From Campylobacter concisus (GTDB taxonomy: Bacteria; Campylobacterota; Campylobacteria; Campylobacterales; Campylobacteraceae), in the NCBI RefSeq assembly GCF_002913225.1, contig NZ_PPAW01000020.1, forward strand, positions 1 to 64,000: a stretch of DNA of 64,000 nucleotides, in the 5' to 3' direction. Positions 18,264 through 27,257 of this stretch are shown here, in pieces. The notes beneath the pieces were generated by a model, which saw only the letters and a list, made by a program, of their open reading frames with translations, had not been told where the DNA came from and did not search any database. How positions within the stretch are numbered: position 1 is the first letter of the stretch; every line of letters starts with the position of its first letter. Made by a program: the position numbers and the translations under genes.

Positions 18264-19030
18264 GCGTACCAGTTTTGATGTATCACCACGTGCTTGAAAA
18301 GAGTGGATTTATCGCTAGCAGTGTGAATGAGTTTAGATCGCATATGAAATTTTTAGCCGAAAATGGCTATAAAACGCTAAGCATAAATGAATTTATCGCA
18401 TACAAAAAGGGTGAGCTTGAAGTGCCCAAAAAGAGCGTTTGCATAACATTTGATGATGGCTGGATGGACAACTACATCTATGCCTATCCTATCGTGAAAG
18501 AATTTGGACTAAAAGCAAATATATTTATAATAACTGGCTGGATAGAAGCGGCGCAAAAGGCTCATGAGATGAGGCCTGCTAGCTTTTTAAACGTCGATCA
18601 CAACGAGTGTAAGAAGCTTGCGCCAAGTAGGCCGCAAGATGTGATCTTAAATTTAGAGCAGATCGAGAAGATGAGTGAGTGCTTTAGCTTTCACTCGCAT
18701 ACGCACGGCCATTTTGATGGCTACTTTGGGCAGCTTAGCTTGGATGAGGAATTTGGCCTTTGTCGTGAGTTTATGAAGAAAAACTTTTGTTTTGAGGATG
18801 AAGCACTTTGCTGGCCAAGGGGTAAATATAATGATGAATACCTAAGTACTGCTAAAAAGCATGGCTACAAGGCATTTTTCACGACAAAACGTGGCATAAA
18901 CAAGGCCGATGGCAACCTTGAAGAGATAAAACGCATAGTGACAAAACGCGACGAAAAGTGGCTTAAAAAGACCATGTTTATCTACCAAAATGACTTTCTA
19001 GGATCGATCTACGCAGCGATAAGGTCCTAG
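18260..19030 (+). CDS. Polysaccharide deacetylase (NodB/CE4 fold)
   Basis: A 256-residue protein of the carbohydrate esterase 4 family, which removes N- or O-acetyl groups from glycans using a metal bound by Asp-His-His. The motifs are VCITFDDGWMDN (the second Asp of TFDD is the usual metal ligand) and FSFHSHTHGHFDG (HxxxH histidines), with CWPRGKYNDEY later. There is no signal peptide, so it probably acts in the cytoplasm on a lipid-linked or nucleotide sugar intermediate. The C-terminal KKTMFIYQNDFLGSIYAA tail resembles that of the convergent deacetylase at 19609-20406. Confidence 0.88.
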   Translation: MSVPVLMYHHVLEKSGFIASSVNEFRSHMKFLAENGYKTLSINEFIAYKKGELEVPKKSVCITFDDGWMDNYIYAYPIVKEFGLKANIFIITGWIEAAQKAHEMRPASFLNVDHNECKKLAPSRPQDVILNLEQIEKMSECFSFHSHTHGHFDGYFGQLSLDEEFGLCREFMKKNFCFEDEALCWPRGKYNDEYLSTAKKHGYKAFFTTKRGINKADGNLEEIKRIVTKRDEKWLKKTMFIYQNDFLGSIYAAIRS

Positions 19031-19056
19031 TGGGCTAAACTATTTAGTAAAAATTT

Positions 19057-19080
19057 TCTAGTTCTTTGCTAGATGTTTTT
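19057..19080 (+). terminator. Weak bidirectional-region terminator candidate
   Basis: TCTAG (19057-19061) and CTAGA (19069-19073) form a short stem with a 7-nt loop, followed by TGTTTTT. It sits in the 75-nt gap between convergent genes. The stem is only 5 bp. Confidence 0.35.
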
Positions 19081-19105
19081 CGCAATATCTAGGAATTACT
19101 TGTGT

Positions 19106-19609
19106 TTAAATATTTCGTTTTATTGGTGATTTAAACTCTAATTTAAATTTATACTCAAGGCCCGTTAGATCAAGCTCCTTTTTATCTATATGCTTTTGAG
19201 TGTTGTCTGGATATTCGCTGGAGTTTCTTTTGTAAATTCCAGCGATTCTATCTTCTTCGTTCATGCTTAAAATACAGAGTATATCGCATTTGCTTATGCG
19301 CGTAAGAGGGTTGGCACTTGCGTAGATCACAACCTTTACAAATGGCATGATAAATTTAAAAAATGGCCTTAGCTCGTCTCTTTGATCACTCTTGATTTTT
19401 ACTCTTGGGCGTATAAAAAAAAGATTTACACTCATCACTCCATCATCTATTACGGCGATCTGATATGGTTTAAAGTTACCAAAACCTTTGCGTCTTAGCT
19501 CTTTACCAAGTGTGCTTTTACCACTGCCGTGAAGTCCGGTAAGAGTGATAAGCACCCTTTTTTTTTCTTTTAAAATCTCTTTGCAAGCCTTATTTAACGC
19601 TTCAAACAC
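19106..19609 (-). CDS. Small P-loop kinase (adenylylsulfate-kinase-like)
   Basis: A 167-residue nucleotide-binding protein with a clear Walker A (LITLTGLHGSGKSTLGKEL, about residues 20-38), resembling the CysC/gluconate kinase group of small-molecule kinases. There is no sulfate-assimilation context. It is the last gene of the minus-strand operon, overlapping the deacetylase by 1 nt, so a glycan or sugar substrate is plausible. CysC-specific motifs after the P-loop are not obvious, so I do not call it an APS kinase. Confidence 0.7.
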   Translation of the reverse strand: MFEALNKACKEILKEKKRVLITLTGLHGSGKSTLGKELRRKGFGNFKPYQIAVIDDGVMSVNLFFIRPRVKIKSDQRDELRPFFKFIMPFVKVVIYASANPLTRISKCDILCILSMNEEDRIAGIYKRNSSEYPDNTQKHIDKKELDLTGLEYKFKLEFKSPIKRNI

Positions 19610-20406
19610 TATTTGTAGCCCCTATTTCTAAAATCTGAGTAAATTTTGCCAATAAATGGAGTCGAATATATAAAAAGCTTTTTCTTAACCCTAAAAACGT
19701 AGTCATCATCGTTTTTTGAGCTGCTAGAGATATCTATACGTCTTATCTTAAATTTATCATCTCCCATGCAATATCCACCATCTATCACGCTAAAAGCAAA
19801 GTCATAATACTCTTTAACTATCCTTTGTGAAAGCTCATTAAAATGCCCTTTTGGAAAGCAAAAGCCAAATTCTTTTTTCTCTGGAAATAGCTCTTTTATC
19901 TTAGTAAGCGAGCTAAAAAACTCCTCTCTTAACCTTGCCTCATCGTCACTTTTACAAGAAAAGTGGCTCGCTGTGTGGCTATCAAACTCAAAAAGTCCGC
20001 TCTCTTGCATATGCCTAATCTCATCTAAATTTAAAAAATACTCTGCATCTTTATCGTAGTCGATATCTTTGTGCTGTTTAAACGAAAAATCATAATCCTG
20101 CCTTTTAAAATCCCTGATCTTATCTGTGATCAAAAAGCAAACAGCTGGGATATTTAGCTCTTTTAAGAGGGGAAAAGCAAATTTATAATTGTCAAAATAT
20201 CCATCATCAAAAGTTAGTAAAATGCTCTTTTTATGAGCCTTTACTCTGCCAGCAACGATATCTTTAAACTGACCATAATTTATAAATTTATAGCCTTCGT
20301 CTAGTGCCGCTTGGAGTGATTTTTTTAAAAGTTCTGGGCTTATGGCAAAGTCATTTTTATTGTTGTTGCAGTGGTGCACTGTTAGTACGCAAACTGGGTT
20401 ATTCAT
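19609..20406 (-). CDS. Polysaccharide deacetylase (NodB/CE4 fold)
   Basis: A 265-residue CE4-type protein. It has ILLTFDDGYFDNYKFAF, FEFDSHTASHFSCK (HxxxH pair) and FGFCFPKGHFNELS. No signal peptide is seen. The C-terminal KKKLFIYSTPFIGKIYSDFR matches the end of the convergent deacetylase at 18260-19030, so the two are likely distant paralogues. It overlaps the GT4 gene upstream by 4 nt, giving a GT4-deacetylase-kinase string. Confidence 0.85.
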   Translation of the reverse strand: MNNPVCVLTVHHCNNNKNDFAISPELLKKSLQAALDEGYKFINYGQFKDIVAGRVKAHKKSILLTFDDGYFDNYKFAFPLLKELNIPAVCFLITDKIRDFKRQDYDFSFKQHKDIDYDKDAEYFLNLDEIRHMQESGLFEFDSHTASHFSCKSDDEARLREEFFSSLTKIKELFPEKKEFGFCFPKGHFNELSQRIVKEYYDFAFSVIDGGYCMGDDKFKIRRIDISSSSKNDDDYVFRVKKKLFIYSTPFIGKIYSDFRNRGYK

Positions 20407-21482
20407 AGGCTCTCCAATAATCTCTTGATATATGTTTTTAGAATTTGTGTGTCGTAATTCTCTTTGACAAAGGTGCTAGCATTTTCTGCGCATTGTTTGG
20501 CCAGCTCGTCATTTTGTATGTACGCATTTATATTCTCCGCCATATCTTGCGCGTCTAAAAATTTAGCGCACTGCCCTCTATTCTCTGCGAGTAATTTATT
20601 CATAGGGGCAATATCAAAAGCGACTATTGGGCGAGATAGAACCATGGCCTCCAGTAAAGCCGTAGGAAGACCTTCTGTATGAGAAGGAAATGCGTAATAA
20701 TCTATACCTTTTACTACGTTTGCTATATCGCTTCTAAAGTCAGTAAAGAGTAATTTTTCTCTCATTGCTTCATCAAAGATGCTTAAAATTTGATCTTTTG
20801 TATTTTTGTTGATATTTCCACCAAAAATGCCATATATATCACTGTTTTCTTGCATGAGAATTTTTAGCGCATTTGCAAATTCAAAAACACCTTTTTGGCG
20901 ACTAAGTGAGGAAAACATGCCTACTGTTATCGCTTCTTTTGGGATGTTAAATTCTTCTTTGAATGTTGATCGCACCGCATTTAGAGCATCATAATCCACA
21001 AAAGTTGGGATAAAAAATATTTTTTCATCTTTTACACCTATTTTTTGTAAAACTTTTGTTACATTAGGACTCACACTTATGATCTTATCAAAAAGTGTAG
21101 TGTGCAAAAATTTACTTAAAAAGCCTCTTATCGGAAACTCATTGTGTCTTTCTCGTATAAATTTAACACCTTTTTTTCTGGTAAAAATTTTTGATATAGC
21201 AGCTACCCAGCTGTCTGTGGAGCCATTTGATATGACCACGTCTATATTTTCTTGCCATAAAATTTTACAAAGTATCGGCACTGTTTTGTGAAAATTCTTT
21301 TTATTCATCTCACATGCGATAACTTTAAAATTTTCTTTTCGAGCGCGTTTTAAAATTTCAGAATTTGGGTTGCAAAATAACATTACATTGTGACCCAGCT
21401 CTTGCGCCGAATGCATTTCGTTTATCACTTTATTTTGTTGTCCGCCCCAGTTATAAAGCGTCTCCGTGTGAAGTATATTCAT
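20403..21482 (-). CDS. Family 4 glycosyltransferase
   Basis: A 359-residue GT-B enzyme. It has the N-terminal GG loop (NILHTETLYNWGGQQNKV), a central VGMFSSLSRQKGVFEFANAL, and the donor-site region AFPSHTEGLPTALLEAMVLS with the E-x7-E motif. It lies between the GT9 heptosyltransferase-like gene and the deacetylase, overlapping both by 4 nt, so it belongs to the minus-strand LOS operon. The transferred sugar is unknown. Confidence 0.85.
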   Translation of the reverse strand: MNILHTETLYNWGGQQNKVINEMHSAQELGHNVMLFCNPNSEILKRARKENFKVIACEMNKKNFHKTVPILCKILWQENIDVVISNGSTDSWVAAISKIFTRKKGVKFIRERHNEFPIRGFLSKFLHTTLFDKIISVSPNVTKVLQKIGVKDEKIFFIPTFVDYDALNAVRSTFKEEFNIPKEAITVGMFSSLSRQKGVFEFANALKILMQENSDIYGIFGGNINKNTKDQILSIFDEAMREKLLFTDFRSDIANVVKGIDYYAFPSHTEGLPTALLEAMVLSRPIVAFDIAPMNKLLAENRGQCAKFLDAQDMAENINAYIQNDELAKQCAENASTFVKENYDTQILKTYIKRLLESL

Positions 21483-22549
21483 CGCTCTAGTCCTAAATTT
21501 TGCTTTATTTTTGCTTTTATCTGTGGCATCTCGTCGCTAAAATCCATCAGCGTTTTTTCTACGCCATGCTCTTTTATGCCCTCTTTGTCACAAGGCACAA
21601 AGTCCCACTCCTTTTGATAGACGATGTGCTTGCCCATGCTTTGGATGCCATTTTGCGCTGTGTAGCCATTTTGCATCAAGCCATTATCCCATGGTCCCCA
21701 TTCAAAAGCATTGCTTGGGCCAAAAAAGGCGATCACTGGCACGTCATTTGCTGCAGCTATGTGCATGATAGCAGTATCGACGCCGATAAAGAGACTTGAG
21801 CGCTTTGAGAGGGCGATCGTTTGTTTTAGGCTTAGCTTGCCGCCTAAATTTATAGGCTCACTTTTGCAAATTTTTAGCACGCCTGCAAGTTTTTCAAGTT
21901 CATTTTCTTTGTTGTCACTTGTTAGCACGACCTTTACGCTAAGCTCATTTTCGCAGTAGTCGATGAGCTCAGCCATGCTCTTGTCGTTTGCGCATTTAAA
22001 CATCCAGCGGCTTGTTAGATGCACATGCACAAAGCGCTTTGGTAAATTTAGATGCTCCACGCTCTCGTCTGAAAAAACGCTCACTTTTTTGCTCACCGGC
22101 TCAAAGCCCAAAGCCCTTAGCGCATTTAAATTTAGATCAACCGTGTGGGAGAAATTTTCGTAGTATTTTGCTTTTACGCTTAAAAGCTTATTTATCGCCT
22201 TATGCTTGCCTAAAAAGCCAACTATCTTTTTGATCTTGGCGTACTTTGAGATGATGACGCCGCGGTCTCCAGTGGTCGTTTGCACCGCCATATCGTATTT
22301 CTCTTTTTTGATCACTCTTATAAATTTTAGCTCGGTAATTAGCTTTTTAAAAAAGCCAGAATTTGCACTTTGTCTATCGTAAATGTAGATTTTGTTTATA
22401 TAAGGATTGCCTTCTATCATCGCTTCTGTCCCTTTATTTAGGGCAAAGTCGATGGTCGCATCTGGGTAGTAGTGGTGCAAATTTTCAATGAGCGGCGTTG
22501 TTAAAAGCACGTCGCCGATATTTCTAAATTTAATTACAAGTATTTTCAT
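21479..22549 (-). CDS. Family 9 glycosyltransferase (third heptosyltransferase-like enzyme)
   Basis: A 356-residue GT9 protein with MKILVIKFRNIGDVLLTTPL at the N-terminus and SLFIGVDTAIMHIAAANDVPVIAFFG at the donor site. The start is placed at the ATG at 22549, which overlaps the stop of the next gene upstream (ATGA), rather than five codons earlier. It is distinct from waaC and waaF in this locus and resembles WaaQ/heptosyltransferase III enzymes. A different sugar remains possible. Confidence 0.82.
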   Translation of the reverse strand: MKILVIKFRNIGDVLLTTPLIENLHHYYPDATIDFALNKGTEAMIEGNPYINKIYIYDRQSANSGFFKKLITELKFIRVIKKEKYDMAVQTTTGDRGVIISKYAKIKKIVGFLGKHKAINKLLSVKAKYYENFSHTVDLNLNALRALGFEPVSKKVSVFSDESVEHLNLPKRFVHVHLTSRWMFKCANDKSMAELIDYCENELSVKVVLTSDNKENELEKLAGVLKICKSEPINLGGKLSLKQTIALSKRSSLFIGVDTAIMHIAAANDVPVIAFFGPSNAFEWGPWDNGLMQNGYTAQNGIQSMGKHIVYQKEWDFVPCDKEGIKEHGVEKTLMDFSDEMPQIKAKIKQNLGLER

Positions 22550-23250
22550 TTTATATATTTCCAAAATGTGTACTGGGCGTAAAGTCTAGCGATAACGTAG
22601 CCCGTAAGACCCTCTTTAAAGCCACCTTTTAGCACATAAAGCTTAAAAAATGTCCAAGCTGGGCTCGTAAGCGCCTTTAGTAAATTTCTTTTTGCGCCCA
22701 TGCTTGAGTAGCGATTTTGCTTGGCGATAAACTGCTCGATACTCTCATACGCATAGTGCAAGAAGTGATTTTTAAGTGCTCCAAGCCTTTGTGAGCCATC
22801 ATTTAAAACAACCTTTTCATGCACGGCTCTGCCATCAAATTTGGCAAAATTTTTATTAAAAAGCCTCACCGTGTAGTCTGGATATAGCCCCATGTTTTTT
22901 ATCGCTTTGCCAAAGAAAAAATTTAGCCTAGCAACGTTGTAAGCCATAAATTTAGGCTCTTTTAGCATGCTAATGATCTCGTTTTTAAGCTCACACGTGA
23001 TCACCTCGTCGCTATCAAGCACAAAGACCCACTCGTTTTTGGCTAGATCCACGCCCTTTTGCTTTTGTGCGCCAAATCCAAGCCAAGCTTGCTCGTGAAA
23101 TTTCACACTGCTAAAGCCATCACAAATTTGCCTTGTGTTATCTCTTGAGCCGCTATCAACCACGATGATCTCATCAGCAAATTTAGCACTCTCTAACACC
23201 TCTTTTAGGTACTTTTCGCTATTAAAAGTCAAAATGACAACGCTTAGCAT
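22546..23250 (-). CDS. Family 2 glycosyltransferase (WaaE-like, LOS inner core)
   Basis: A 234-residue GT-A enzyme. The opening LSVVILTFNSEKYLKEVLES, then DEIIVVDSGSRDNT, WLGFGAQKQKGVDLAKNEWV and LDSDEVIT, match the WaaE/KdtX group that adds beta-linked glucose to heptose I in LPS cores. Lack of membrane helices agrees with a peripheral enzyme. It overlaps htrB by 7 nt and the GT9 gene by 4 nt. The activity is inferred from family resemblance only. Confidence 0.82.
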   Translation of the reverse strand: MLSVVILTFNSEKYLKEVLESAKFADEIIVVDSGSRDNTRQICDGFSSVKFHEQAWLGFGAQKQKGVDLAKNEWVFVLDSDEVITCELKNEIISMLKEPKFMAYNVARLNFFFGKAIKNMGLYPDYTVRLFNKNFAKFDGRAVHEKVVLNDGSQRLGALKNHFLHYAYESIEQFIAKQNRYSSMGAKRNLLKALTSPAWTFFKLYVLKGGFKEGLTGYVIARLYAQYTFWKYIK

Positions 23251-24137
23251 TTATACTCATTTTCGTAAAATCTCTTAAACCTTTGGTGAAACCAAAAGTA
23301 CTCTTCTGGCCTTGCTCTAACCATCTCTTCGCACGCACTGCACTGCATCTGCGTTGCTTTTTGTACGGCATCTTCTTTGTCAAATGTGCTTATGTCGATA
23401 GGCTCTTCAAAGCAAATTTCGCTTAAATTTTCATCTTTTTGGTAGATAAATGCGTTTATGATTAAAGCATTTGTCTTTTGAGCCAGCACGCTTGCAGCCG
23501 GCGTGTGAAGCACATCTTTACCAAAAAATTTCACCTTTATACCCTCTTTTGGTGCCGTGTTTTGATCGACTAAAATTCCTACTATTCGCCTAGCCTTTAG
23601 CGCTTTTAATATATCTTTTGCGCCGCCATCTTTGTCTATTAGCTCCACGTCAAACTGCGATCTATTTGCCTTTAAAATTTTATCCATGACGCTGCTATCA
23701 AGCCTTCTGCCAAGCGCCGAAGAGGCTCCAAAGCGAGCTGCAACAGCAAGCCCAAATATTTCCCACTGCCCAAAATGCGCAGTCGTGACGATGATGGGCC
23801 TGCCAGACTTTATCGCGTCAAGTAAAAAGTGCTCATTTTTAAAAACAACTTGCTCTAGTATCTTTTGTTTTGTCGTGTTTTGATTGAGGATAAAATTTAT
23901 ACCAAGGTATTTTGCAAAGTTGTAGTAGCATTTTTTGGCGATTTCTAGCTTTTCTTCTTTGCTCTTTGTCTCGCCAAATGCAAGATTTAAATTTGTCATC
24001 ACGATGTGAAATCTCTTTTTTTTAAGCCTCATAAACGCAAATGCCATAAATTTAGCAAGCAGGTTTTGAAGCGAGCAAGGCATTATAAATATAAGAAATT
24101 TTAAAGTGTAAAAGCCAGCTAGATATATCCTATCCAT
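23244..24137 (-). CDS. htrB: Lipid A biosynthesis acyltransferase
   Basis: HtrB (WaaM/LpxL family) transfers a secondary acyl chain to lipid A at the inner membrane. The 297-residue protein has an N-terminal hydrophobic anchor (about 8-30) and the catalytic HX4E motif HFGQWE. A later block (GIKVKFFGKDVLHTPAASVLAQKT) is typical of LpxL/LpxM proteins. Location immediately after waaC is the usual arrangement in Campylobacter LOS loci. It overlaps waaC by 8 nt. Confidence 0.93.
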   Translation of the reverse strand: MDRIYLAGFYTLKFLIFIMPCSLQNLLAKFMAFAFMRLKKKRFHIVMTNLNLAFGETKSKEEKLEIAKKCYYNFAKYLGINFILNQNTTKQKILEQVVFKNEHFLLDAIKSGRPIIVTTAHFGQWEIFGLAVAARFGASSALGRRLDSSVMDKILKANRSQFDVELIDKDGGAKDILKALKARRIVGILVDQNTAPKEGIKVKFFGKDVLHTPAASVLAQKTNALIINAFIYQKDENLSEICFEEPIDISTFDKEDAVQKATQMQCSACEEMVRARPEEYFWFHQRFKRFYENEYKC

Positions 24138-25104
24138 TTAGCAGCCTTTTTGCGAAATTTGCAACCGTTTCAGGGTAAATTTCTCTTATGCAAAAGTCGT
24201 TTTTGTCGATACTTCTAGCATCTATCTCCTTGCCCATATCAACAACAAGGTTTGTCTCCGTCACAAAAGCATTGCGGTGGCTTGGTCGGTTACCAAAAAG
24301 CGTGATAGAAGGCCTATTTACAGCCCATGCAAGGTGCGTTAGGCCACTATCATTGCCGATTACTAGATCGCAGCTTGCGATAAAATCTATCATATTTTTT
24401 ATGCTTAGTTTTTCAAGCAGTTTTGCTTTGGTGCCTGAGATGATCGCCTCAGCCCTTGCTTTTTCGCTCTCACTCCCGTAGCAAAGGTAAATTTCACAAT
24501 CATCAAGAAGTCTGATCACATCTTTAAATTTGTCATAAATTTTACTCTCTTCACTTGCAAAGGCAGCGATTAAAACGCGTTTTTTTCCGCTTTCATTTTT
24601 AATTTTTTTGCAAATTTCAAAGCAGGTCGATTTTTCTAAAATTTCACCTCTATCAAAGCCAAAATTTAGAGCATATCCAGCAAGGCTTAGGTTTCTAACT
24701 ATGATATTTTCGTTGTAGTCGATCTTAAATTTATGCCTATAAAGCCTGGCTGCAATCTTTTCTTTGACGCTTTCTCTGCTAAAGCCGTAAATTTCTTTGC
24801 CAAGTAGTTTTGCGACGACAGCTGATTTGAAAAGTCCTTGCAAGTCGATGATCTTATCAAATTTGCCAAGCGTTTTTATGATCTTGTAGCTCTTTTTAAA
24901 GCTCTCTTTAAGCGGCAAAACGACTAGCTCGTCGATTAGGGGATGATCTTTTAAAAGGCTTGCAAAACGGGCATCAACAAGCCACGTGATGTGAGCATTT
25001 GGGCAGTGCTTTTTGATAAACTGAAGCACGATGGCTGCGTGCACGATGTCCCCAAGAGCGGAGAGCTTGACGATGGCTATTTTTAGCTGATTTTTATCTT
25101 GCAT
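24130..25104 (-). CDS. waaC: ADP-heptose:LOS heptosyltransferase I
   Basis: WaaC adds the first heptose to Kdo2-lipid A. The 324-residue GT9 protein starts with KIAIVKLSALGDIVHAAIVL, and then has ITWLVDARFASLLKDHP and the donor motif LVIGNDSGLTHLAWAVNRPSITLFG. It is the first gene of the minus-strand LOS operon (waaC-htrB-GT2-GT9-GT4-deacetylase-kinase). The annotated ATG at 25104 is kept, although the conserved core begins only at about residue 8. Confidence 0.95.
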   Translation of the reverse strand: MQDKNQLKIAIVKLSALGDIVHAAIVLQFIKKHCPNAHITWLVDARFASLLKDHPLIDELVVLPLKESFKKSYKIIKTLGKFDKIIDLQGLFKSAVVAKLLGKEIYGFSRESVKEKIAARLYRHKFKIDYNENIIVRNLSLAGYALNFGFDRGEILEKSTCFEICKKIKNESGKKRVLIAAFASEESKIYDKFKDVIRLLDDCEIYLCYGSESEKARAEAIISGTKAKLLEKLSIKNMIDFIASCDLVIGNDSGLTHLAWAVNRPSITLFGNRPSHRNAFVTETNLVVDMGKEIDARSIDKNDFCIREIYPETVANFAKRLLNG

Positions 25105-25130
25105 TGGCTACTTTAAATATAAATTTTTGG

Positions 25131-25136
25131 TATGAT
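25131..25136 (+). promoter_or_regulatory. Likely -10 for the PolB-type exonuclease gene
   Basis: TATGAT preceded by a TTTTTGG stretch lies 32 nt before the ATG at 25168 in the 63-nt divergent spacer with waaC. Confidence 0.45.
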
Positions 25137-25167
25137 TTTAAAAAAAAATGCTTAAAAAAGGGCTAAA

Positions 25168-26178
25168 ATGGCAAAAAGTTACATCTGCGTCTTTGACTGC
25201 GAGACGATACCTGATGCAAATTTGATAAGAAAAATTTACGGCATTGACGGAAGCGACGAAGATGTGAGTGTGCAGGCGATGGCCTTGCAAAAAGAGGCCA
25301 GTGGCAGCGACTTTTTGCCTGTGATGTTTCATAGAGTTGTGGCGATCTCAGCAGTGATGGCCGATGAGTACGGCAAATTTTTAAAAGTTAGCACGATGGA
25401 GGGCAAGGACGAGCGCGAGATCATCGCTAAATTTTTAAAATTTATAAATGACTATAACCCAAGGCTTGTTAGCTTTAATGGTCGCGGCTTTGACCTGCCA
25501 ATGCTAATGGTACGTGCGATGCGATACAACCTAAATGCGGCGGCTTACTACGAGAGCGAAAATAAAGAGCTAAACAAAAATAAATGGGAAAATTATAGAG
25601 CTAGATATTCGCCTAAATTTCACCTTGATCTGCTTGATTTTATAAGCGATTTTGGAAGTGTTAGAGGGCTAAAGCTTGATACGCTTTGTACTAGCTTAAA
25701 TTTACCTGGCAAATACGACGTGCACGGCGATCAGGTGCTTGAGCTTTACTACGCAGGCGAGCTTGATAAGATAAACGAATACTGCGAAAGTGACGTGCTT
25801 AACACCTACTGGCTCTTTTTGAAATTTGAGCTTTTGCAGGCAAATATCTTGCAAGATGACTACATAAATCACCTAAATGTGATGAGTGAATTTCTAGCCA
25901 AAAACTGCGCTCACAGGGGATACACTGAGGTCTTTTGTGCCGCGATAAGCGACGAGCTAGCAAGGCTATCTGGCAAGCTAGACTACGAGATAAAGGTAGA
26001 TAAAGAGGCTTTGGAATTTAGTGAATTTGATGAGGTAAGGCCGATTAGCAAAGAGGAGCTAAACCGCGATATGCTGGGCGGTCTGCTTAAAAAAGCAAGC
26101 GATCTAAAGCCAAAAGAGCCAAAGAGCAAGACACTTTTTGAAGAGAAAGTGCCTGAGATAAATTTAGACGACGAATAA
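25168..26178 (+). CDS. PolB-type 3'-5' exonuclease
   Basis: A 336-residue DEDDy-type exonuclease of the DNA_pol_B_exo2 family, standing alone without a polymerase domain. ExoI is [12 protein letters not shown] (Asp and Glu). ExoII is [17 protein letters not shown]. ExoIII is [12 protein letters not shown], with the Asp and Tyr of DEDDy. The C-terminal 60 residues are acidic and lysine-rich. Expected to degrade single-stranded or mismatched 3' ends; the physiological role is not known to me. It lies 20 nt upstream of the epimerase. Confidence 0.88.
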   Translation: MAKSYICVFDCETIPDANLIRKIYGIDGSDEDVSVQAMALQKEASGSDFLPVMFHRVVAISAVMADEYGKFLKVSTMEGKDEREIIAKFLKFINDYNPRLVSFNGRGFDLPMLMVRAMRYNLNAAAYYESENKELNKNKWENYRARYSPKFHLDLLDFISDFGSVRGLKLDTLCTSLNLPGKYDVHGDQVLELYYAGELDKINEYCESDVLNTYWLFLKFELLQANILQDDYINHLNVMSEFLAKNCAHRGYTEVFCAAISDELARLSGKLDYEIKVDKEALEFSEFDEVRPISKEELNRDMLGGLLKKASDLKPKEPKSKTLFEEKVPEINLDDE

Positions 26179-26198
26179 GCCAAAATGAAAGGAAAAAT

Positions 26199-27257
26199 AT
26201 GAAAATTTTAGTAACTGGAACAGCTGGATTTATAGGATTTCACCTTGCAAATGCCCTTGTGGCACGTGGAGATGAGGTCGTTGGATATGACGTGATAAAT
26301 GACTATTACGACGTAAATTTAAAGCTTGCACGCCTAAAAACGGCTGGTTTTGACGTGAGCGAGATAGACTATGGCAAGCTTATCATCTCAAAAACTCATC
26401 CAAATTTAAAATTTATAAAAGCCGACCTTGCTGATGAAAAGACGATGAAAGAGCTTTTTGTTAAAGAAAAATTTGACGTAGTGGTAAATTTAGCCGCACA
26501 AGCTGGCGTTCGCTACTCGCTCATAAACCCAAAAGCCTACATCGACAGCAACATCACAGGCTTTATGAACATCCTCGAGTGCTGCCGCCACAATGAGGTC
26601 AAAAATTTAGTCTATGCAAGCTCTAGCTCGGTTTACGGCCTAAATGAAAACATGCCATTTTCTACACACGAAGCGGTCAATCACCCTATAAGCCTCTATG
26701 CAGCGACTAAAAAGAGCAACGAGATGATGGCGCACACTTATAGCCATCTATTTAACGTGCCAACGACTGGACTTCGCTTTTTTACGGTTTATGGACCATG
26801 GGGACGCCCTGATATGGCGCTATTTTTGTTTGTTGATGCGGCACTTAAAGATAAAACCATCGACGTCTTTAACTACGGCAAGATGAAGCGCGACTTTACC
26901 TACGTGGACGACATCGTAAAGGGCATCATCAAATGCATCGACAACCCTGCTAAGCCAAATCCAAATTGGGACGCAAAGCACCCAGACCCTGCCACTTCAA
27001 AAGCGCCGTTTAAGGTTTATAATATCGGCAACAACAGCCCAGTTGAGCTCATGGACTACATCAAAGCAGTTGAGATAAAGATCGGCCGTGAGATCAAGAA
27101 AAATTTTCTCCCACTTCAAGCAGGCGATGTGCCAGCGACATTTGCTGATGTGAGTGACTTGGTGGCTGACTTTGACTACAAGCCAAATACAAAAGTAAAT
27201 GACGGCGTGGCTAAATTTGTCGAGTGGTATAGCGAGTTTTACGGGATCAAAATTTAA
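26199..27257 (+). CDS. NAD-dependent epimerase, probably UDP-glucuronate 4-epimerase
   Basis: A 352-residue short-chain epimerase with the Rossmann motif [16 protein letters not shown]. The catalytic parts are YASSSSVYG and the YAATKKSNE of the YxxxK pair. The family of UDP-glucuronate 4-epimerases (UDP-GlcA to UDP-GalA) has the same [17 protein letters not shown] segment after strand 2, which is the main reason for the specific call. Ugd at 30904 would supply UDP-GlcA. It directly precedes tag with no gap. Confidence 0.82.
   Translation: MKILVTGTAGFIGFHLANALVARGDEVVGYDVINDYYDVNLKLARLKTAGFDVSEIDYGKLIISKTHPNLKFIKADLADEKTMKELFVKEKFDVVVNLAAQAGVRYSLINPKAYIDSNITGFMNILECCRHNEVKNLVYASSSSVYGLNENMPFSTHEAVNHPISLYAATKKSNEMMAHTYSHLFNVPTTGLRFFTVYGPWGRPDMALFLFVDAALKDKTIDVFNYGKMKRDFTYVDDIVKGIIKCIDNPAKPNPNWDAKHPDPATSKAPFKVYNIGNNSPVELMDYIKAVEIKIGREIKKNFLPLQAGDVPATFADVSDLVADFDYKPNTKVNDGVAKFVEWYSEFYGIKI

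Noticed and set aside
14926-25104. Capsule (kps) or O-antigen export locus
   Set aside because: No kps or wzm/wzt-type ABC export genes are present; the boundaries are waaC/htrB and waaF, which indicates an LOS core locus.
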